A stretch of 64,000 nucleotides of DNA from Stictocephala bisonia. Lineage: Eukaryota; Arthropoda; Insecta; Hemiptera; Membracidae. Position 1 is the first letter of the stretch, and each line of letters begins with the position of its first letter. This document shows positions 58,786 to 64,000 of this stretch, piece after piece. The DNA lies in contig JAQJVL010001099.1 in assembly GCA_035578905.1 (NCBI GenBank), forward strand, positions 80,104 to 144,103, read 5' to 3'. Made by a program: the position numbers and the translations under genes. The notes beneath the pieces were generated by a model. That model saw only the letters and a program-made list of their open reading frames with translations, did not search any database and was not told where the DNA came from.

Positions 58786-60250
58786 TTCGCGTGAGGTTAA
58801 TACGCTTGTCAATTAGTTGGAAACGTTTGCACACGGCTTGTTTTTGTTAATGTATAGTTTAATGACTTCACATCATTTTATGATATCGTTATTAAATCAC
58901 AAGCAATCCAGAAATTATTTAGTTAAATATTAACTTGATTAATTTGTTTTCAAAAAAATGACGTAACAGCATAATTAACATTAAAACAAAATTAATATGT
59001 TATTTAAAATATGGTCATTGTCTGTATTTGCAACTAGAGTTTCACATATTTAAATAATACAGTGAACAGTTTGGTTTAAAAGAATAGTTAACAAATATTT
59101 AATGCTGATTATTCAAAAAATATTAGTTAAAAACTTAAATATGTAAGATTTTAACGAATGGATGCTGTATTTGACGAAACGCCATACAAAATAATGTTGT
59201 ACAGCAAGAATAATGTTCTGGAGTCTGGATAGAAACGGATGATTAAAACTGCTCACAAAATATCTCATCGCACCTAACCATCAGAGGCATATATAATTTT
59301 GCTGGTCTAAAAGTTGATTTTTACGACAGTGATTTTAATCCACATTTTTATAGACAAACACGTTTTTTAATTACTATACATAGTTACTAGATGCGCTCGC
59401 TAGGGCTTCACCATCAAGTTGATTACGGGTGCTACCCAAGTTCAAAAATATACGTCCATAGTTAAAAAGTAACCTATTATTTCACCTATGACGTGTGGTA
59501 GAAAAGGCTATGATTGGTCGGGATCAGGTTGTTTATCATTTAATTTAGTTTAGCTCTTTGAGAGAAAATATTTAAGAATAATTTCTTAGCCGTCACCTTT
59601 ATCCTAAAAAAGATATTTCTTACAAGTTTAATGCTCCAAAGCCTTATATTTTTTAAGAACTGTGTTCAGACAGTTTGGCTTTTATATTTTTAAAGACTAA
59701 TTAAACAATACAAAATTCGTCTAATAATTGTAAATATGTTAAATAAAAAAAAAAGTTTAAAGATAATTTAAACATCCAATATCAATCAGTATTGTACCTC
59801 AATCTGTTTTGAATGATTAAAAATCATATACACAGATACAGAACTGATCGAGATAAGTTGCATGTTATATCGTTTTTTTTATATACCTGACACACTATTC
59901 GGTAAAATATTGAACAGTCGAAACTAGACACTCTTTATATTTATTGTATTCAGTTCGTTATTATGATTCAAAATTTAAAAATAAGTTTGTATTAAAGGTT
60001 TTGACTGTGTGGGTCACTCACAGCTCACAGAATCCGGTGTTATGTAATCATGAGTAGGATATTGATTGCGTTACAATTCTCCGATTTGAAAATTTGTCCA
60101 CTAAGCAAACGTTCAACGCCATTGTTTTCAATTCGCTGAATTGCATTCTCACGCAGAATTGCTGTTGCTAAATTACTTGCCAAATTCCGAGTACAAATTT
60201 TTAAGTTCCCGCAACTAACCAATGTCTATCGACGAACGGAAGACGTATCA
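58786..60250. other. AT-rich DNA, nothing recognised
   Basis: No gene was recognised. A minus-strand frame at 60222-60040 (NLASNLATAILRENAIQRIE) shows no known family. It is noted only because it diverges from the ETS-site pair at 60255. Confidence 0.45.
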
Positions 60251-60254
60251 AATC

Positions 60255-60278
60255 CACTTCCGGAGTACACCGGAAGTG
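60255..60278. promoter_or_regulatory. Paired inverted ETS-type sites, possible promoter
   Basis: CACTTCCGG and CCGGAAGTG form a perfect inverted pair with a 6-bp spacer. ETS-family sites of this kind are frequent in TATA-less housekeeping promoters. The next 250 bp are less AT-rich than the surroundings. They hold a short ATG frame (MAERLRAAGLISQTSE, 60509-60559) that could be a first exon, but no gene was confirmed. Confidence 0.3.
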
Positions 60279-60559
60279 CTGCCCAACTGCCGTTGGACTG
60301 GAGACTGCTTACTGCTTTTACCATGCAAGTTCATTACAGAGTACAGTCGTCCACAGTTGAACTAGTTTCATTTCACAGTGTGCGTTGATTGGTAAAAAGT
60401 GCACGTAGGAATCTCAACAACAATAATAAGCCATTTTCAACGAGACTGTTTATAAATGTGGTTATCCTCTACCTGTTTTATTAGTCCGAATAAAATAACG
60501 TTGTTAATGGCGGAACGGTTACGCGCCGCTGGTCTGATAAGTCAAACATCTGAGTAATA

Positions 60560-62120
60560 TTTTGCTGCCAAATTCAAAATAAGTAAGCAATAATTTTCAA
60601 ACTAATTTTATAGTGTCCACCATGTTATATTCTTTAAGAAAATATTTTGCTGAGGATTTTGCTTGCTTTTTATAGTAATATTTGTGTTTATGAACACGTT
60701 TTTATGAGTGAAATTGTGCGTGAGTCGTTAAGCTGTCAATATAGCGAGAATAATAATAATGAAATTATTTCCTGTGGATGGATAAAATTTCATTGCAATA
60801 ATAATGACAAGAAGATGTATAATTTTAGAAATCCTATTTGATGAATTCCCTTCCCCAAGAATTACAAAATAACAAAATCATAGCCAGTATCATATCAGTC
60901 AGTCAATATAGTTGGTTATTGCTATTGTAATAATAGACCAGTGCTGATCCTTACCAAAAATGTAAAAGTGAATAAAAATTAAGAACGCCACTAAACTTGG
61001 TGAAAAGGGGAGAAATATTGTACTGAAAAAAAAAAAAAAATGATCTGAAGGCGATCGGAGGTCCGGAACGGGGTAGGGGAGTGGACTATTAGGGGTTGAA
61101 CATGTGTTATTACGATTTCCAGGAAAACTTAACGTCGTATTGAAAAACGTTAAATACAAAAGTGGATAATCTAATAATGTACAGCTTTTGTCTCAAATTT
61201 TATTCACATAACCCAAAATTTTCTGAGAAAATCGGAAAACCCGGTTTTTCGGTTTTTAATTTTTTTTCTCTCGGACAAATTTGTTTCACTAAATTTGGGG
61301 AAAATATATCTTTTTATGTTCTTAATATATAATAATTTTTCATATTAAAATATTTATTTACAAAATTGTTTATACAAAACCAATAAAAGTGCCTAAAATT
61401 TAACCGACAAGTTTTAACTTAAAATATCTTTTCTTTTTTATCTAGTGACCTATCATTATTTTTGTTCAATTGTTTACCTTCAGATAGTGAAATAAAAAAA
61501 TGCATAGTTCTTTTGAAAAAAATGCTCGGCAAATGCAAAAAACTGAAATCTTGGTTTTTAAATATCATTATTCGATTTATAGCCCGAAAGTTTTATTTAT
61601 TTATATAAATTTACATCTAATTTTTTTGAAAACATAGAATTTTACGTTATATTAATAAATAAAGTGGATAGGTATGGACTTGAAGAGGCAAAGTGGATGA
61701 AACGGGGTGAAATTGTAAGGGTGAACATTGTTTTTCCTGATTTCCGGTGAAAGTTGATCTCGTATCGAAAATAATTAAAGTGAACAGTTGTAGAAAATAA
61801 AAATATGTCACACTTTTGTACTGTATTTTACATTTTTCGAAAAAACCTCAAATTTTTCAACAAAACCGGAAACCCCAATTTTAGTTTTATTTATTAATTT
61901 TTTTCGTAAAAATGAATTGTTTTTAGTGAAATTTGGTCAGAAATACATTTTTATGTTCCAATTAAGCTGTGATATTGTTGTACCGAAATATAACAGATGT
62001 TGGTATTAATCATCTTGGCGTTCCTTTATGTGACTGGGCGAAGGATAGTCAAGTTTATTTAATTTTAAACTTTGTAATTCCCGTAATCTGTTTTCAGATA
62101 ACATATACAGATCTACCTGT
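60560..62120. repeat. AT-rich DNA with an old direct repeat
   Basis: About 61085-61340 and 61705-61965 are similar in order: a TTTCC.G..AAA..T motif, then GTCGTAT/CTCGTATCGAAAA, then AAAACC(C)GG and a TTTTTATGTTC ending. This suggests two diverged copies of one repeat. No gene was seen. Confidence 0.4.
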
Positions 62121-62130
62121 TATGAACCTA

Positions 62131-63357
62131 CTTACCTGGTGTGAATCTATGACCATTTCATAACTGTTGTTGGGTCCCTCTACTAAGTTACCTGGTGTGA
62201 ATCTATGACCATTTCAAAATTGTTGATGGGTCCCTCTACCAACGTACCTGGTGTAAATCTATGACCATTTCATAACTGTTGTTGGGTCCCTCTACTAAGT
62301 TACCTGGTGTGAATCTATGACCATTTCAAAACTGTTGTTGGGTCCCTCTACCAACGTACCTGGTGTAAATCTATGACCATTTCATAACTGTTGTTGGGTC
62401 CCTCTACTAAGTTACCTGGTGTGAATCTATGACCATTTCAAAACTGTTGTTGGGTCCCTCTACCAACGTACCTGGTGTAAATCTATGACCATTTCATAAC
62501 TGTTGTTGGGTCCCTCTACTAAGTTACCTGGTGTGAATCTATGATCATTTCAAAACTGTTGTTGGGTCCCTCTACCAACGTACCTGGTGTAAATCTATGA
62601 CCATTTCATAACTGTTGTTCGGTCCCTTTACCAAGTTACGTAGTGTGAATCTATGGGCATTTCATAACTGTTGTTGGGTCCCTCTACCAACCTACCTGGT
62701 GTGAATCTATAACCATTTCAAAACTGTTGTTGGGTCCCTCTACCGGCCTACCTGATGTGAATCTTTGACCATTTCAAAACTGTTCTTGGGTCCCTCTACC
62801 AACGTACCTGGTATGAAAATATAACCATTTCATAAATGTTATTGGGTCCCTCTACCAAGTTACCTGGTGTGAATCTATGACCATTTCATAACTGTTGTTT
62901 GGCCTCTCTACCAACCTACCTGGTGTTAATCTATGACCATTTCATGACTGTTGTTGGGCCTTTCTACCATCCTACCTGGTGTGAATCTATAAATAACCAT
63001 TTCAAAACTGTTGTTGGGTCCTTCTAACAACTTACCTGGTTTGAAACGTAACCATTTCATTACTGTTGTTGGGTCCCTCTAACAGCCTACCTGGTTTGAA
63101 TCTTTGACCATTTCAAAACTGTTGTTGGGTCCTTCTACCAACGTACCTGGTTTGAAAATGTAACCATTTCATTACTGTTGTTGGGTCCCTCTACCAGCCT
63201 ACCTGGTTTGAATCTTTGACCATTTCAAAACTGTTGTTGGGTCCTTCTACCAACGTACCTGGTTTGAAAATGTAACCATTTCATTACTGTTGTTGGGTCC
63301 CTCTAACAGCCTACTTGGTGTGAGTCTATGACCATATCTTAACTGTACTTGTGTCCC
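62131..63357. repeat. Minisatellite of 56-bp units in 112-bp dimers
   Basis: About 22 copies of a 56-bp unit (TACCTGGTGTGAATCTATGA... GTTGGGTCCCTCTACCAACG). Units start for example at 62301, 62357 and 62413. In the first half two subtypes alternate (GTGTGAAT with AAAACTG, GTGTAAAT with CATAACTG), giving a 112-bp higher-order repeat. Later units are irregular. Confidence 0.9.
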
Positions 63358-64000
63358 CAGGGCCGCCCAGAGACTTTTGGTGGCCCCGGGGCAAAGTTTA
63401 CCTTGTGGCCCCTTCCTTCACTTCAAAATAAATTTAATTACTCTCATTGTCAAATATACTATAATTGATATTTTACTTTTAGCACATTCTACAATATTCT
63501 TACCATCTCTTTCGTTAGATTACTATTGTAATTAAGATTCTTGTTCATGGACGTTTTCTCAGGGCTAGCTGCGAAGCTCCGGTAAGTTTTTCTCTAATTA
63601 TCATATACTTTTTAAACATTTCCGTATTACCGCTACAACAACATCAATCCCTTATAACAAAACTACTATTCTTTAATATTAAATAAATAATAACAAACCA
63701 AGCAATGCCACAGTCAGTTGCATAATTGGGCGCAGCAGCTCTTCTGCAATCTTCAATTGCCAGTTGAGGAGCCATCCTCGCCAATGATATTAGCTGTGGG
63801 TGAGGGAGGGAGGGGCCAATAAATTTGTATAGGCCACTTGGCTTCGCTAGCTAAAGAGCAAGTTTAGACTGAGAGTGGCCGAATGTTTAGGAAGTAAAAT
63901 AATTTGGCGAGTGCGAATATCTAGTGCTTTAAAAACAGACAACTGAGAGTTGAGATTATGTTATTGTTTTCAAAACAGGTTGTAGACCGCATACAGCATA
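63358..64000 (+). mobile_element. hAT-like element, left end, continuing beyond the window
   Basis: Begins CAGGGCCGCCCAGAGACTTT exactly where the 56-bp minisatellite stops inside its GGTCCC motif, as expected for an insertion. The G/C-rich TGGCCCCGGGGC end resembles the other hAT termini in this window. No right end or transposase was seen before the end of the window. Confidence 0.45.

Noticed and set aside
60040..60222. 60-codon minus-strand frame diverging from the ETS-site pair
   Set aside because: Protein-like in appearance but without a known family, splice signal or start context.

Overview
The window looks like AT-rich nuclear DNA of an arthropod, most likely an insect. It has one host gene with six small exons and very long introns, set in a dense mix of old transposons. 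All superfamilies recognised (mariner, piggyBac, hAT, possibly PIF, APE-type LINEs, a Penelope-like element) are common in insects, and hemipteran genomes often look like this. The order is an inference; no marker here fixes the species. The only host gene supported is on the minus strand, 44893 down to 17458: mitochondrial ATP synthase subunit O (OSCP). Its six exons have GT/AG junctions and splice in frame to a 210-residue protein with a mitochondrial presequence and the delta/OSCP signature. Layout: 1-9.9 kb holds LINE 3' ends, a tRNA-like SINE, a broken hAT element with a perfect 8-bp target duplication, and a 1.1-kb mariner-type foldback inside a LINE 3' UTR. 9.9-17.4 kb is mostly AT-rich sequence with LINE scraps, a Penelope-like relic (reverse transcriptase plus GIY-YIG endonuclease) and a 268-bp MITE. 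17.4-44.9 kb is the OSCP gene. Intron 5 holds a TTAA-flanked piggyBac-type MITE. Intron 4 (12 kb) is almost entirely a satellite of 97-bp and 88-bp monomers, about 90 copies, split by an apparently intact piggyBac element. Intron 3 holds a foldback, and intron 2 holds a SINE-like unit and a decayed piggyBac transposase. Intron 1 holds a long-TIR mariner remnant, another mariner fragment and two inverted copies of a palindromic element with a TTAGG-like core. 45-57 kb is a graveyard of LINEs in both orientations, a non-autonomous hAT-like element and a relic in which a macro domain lies just upstream of an AP-endonuclease reading frame. 57.4-58.8 kb and 62.1-63.4 kb are minisatellites (78, 27 and 56 bp), and the latter is cut by a hAT-like end. 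The most notable signals are the OSCP satellite, whose monomer resembles the intron's own splice-acceptor region and starts exactly at the exon edge; the intact piggyBac copy inside it; and the macro-domain/LINE association. I see no CRISPR array, rRNA gene or functional tRNA gene.
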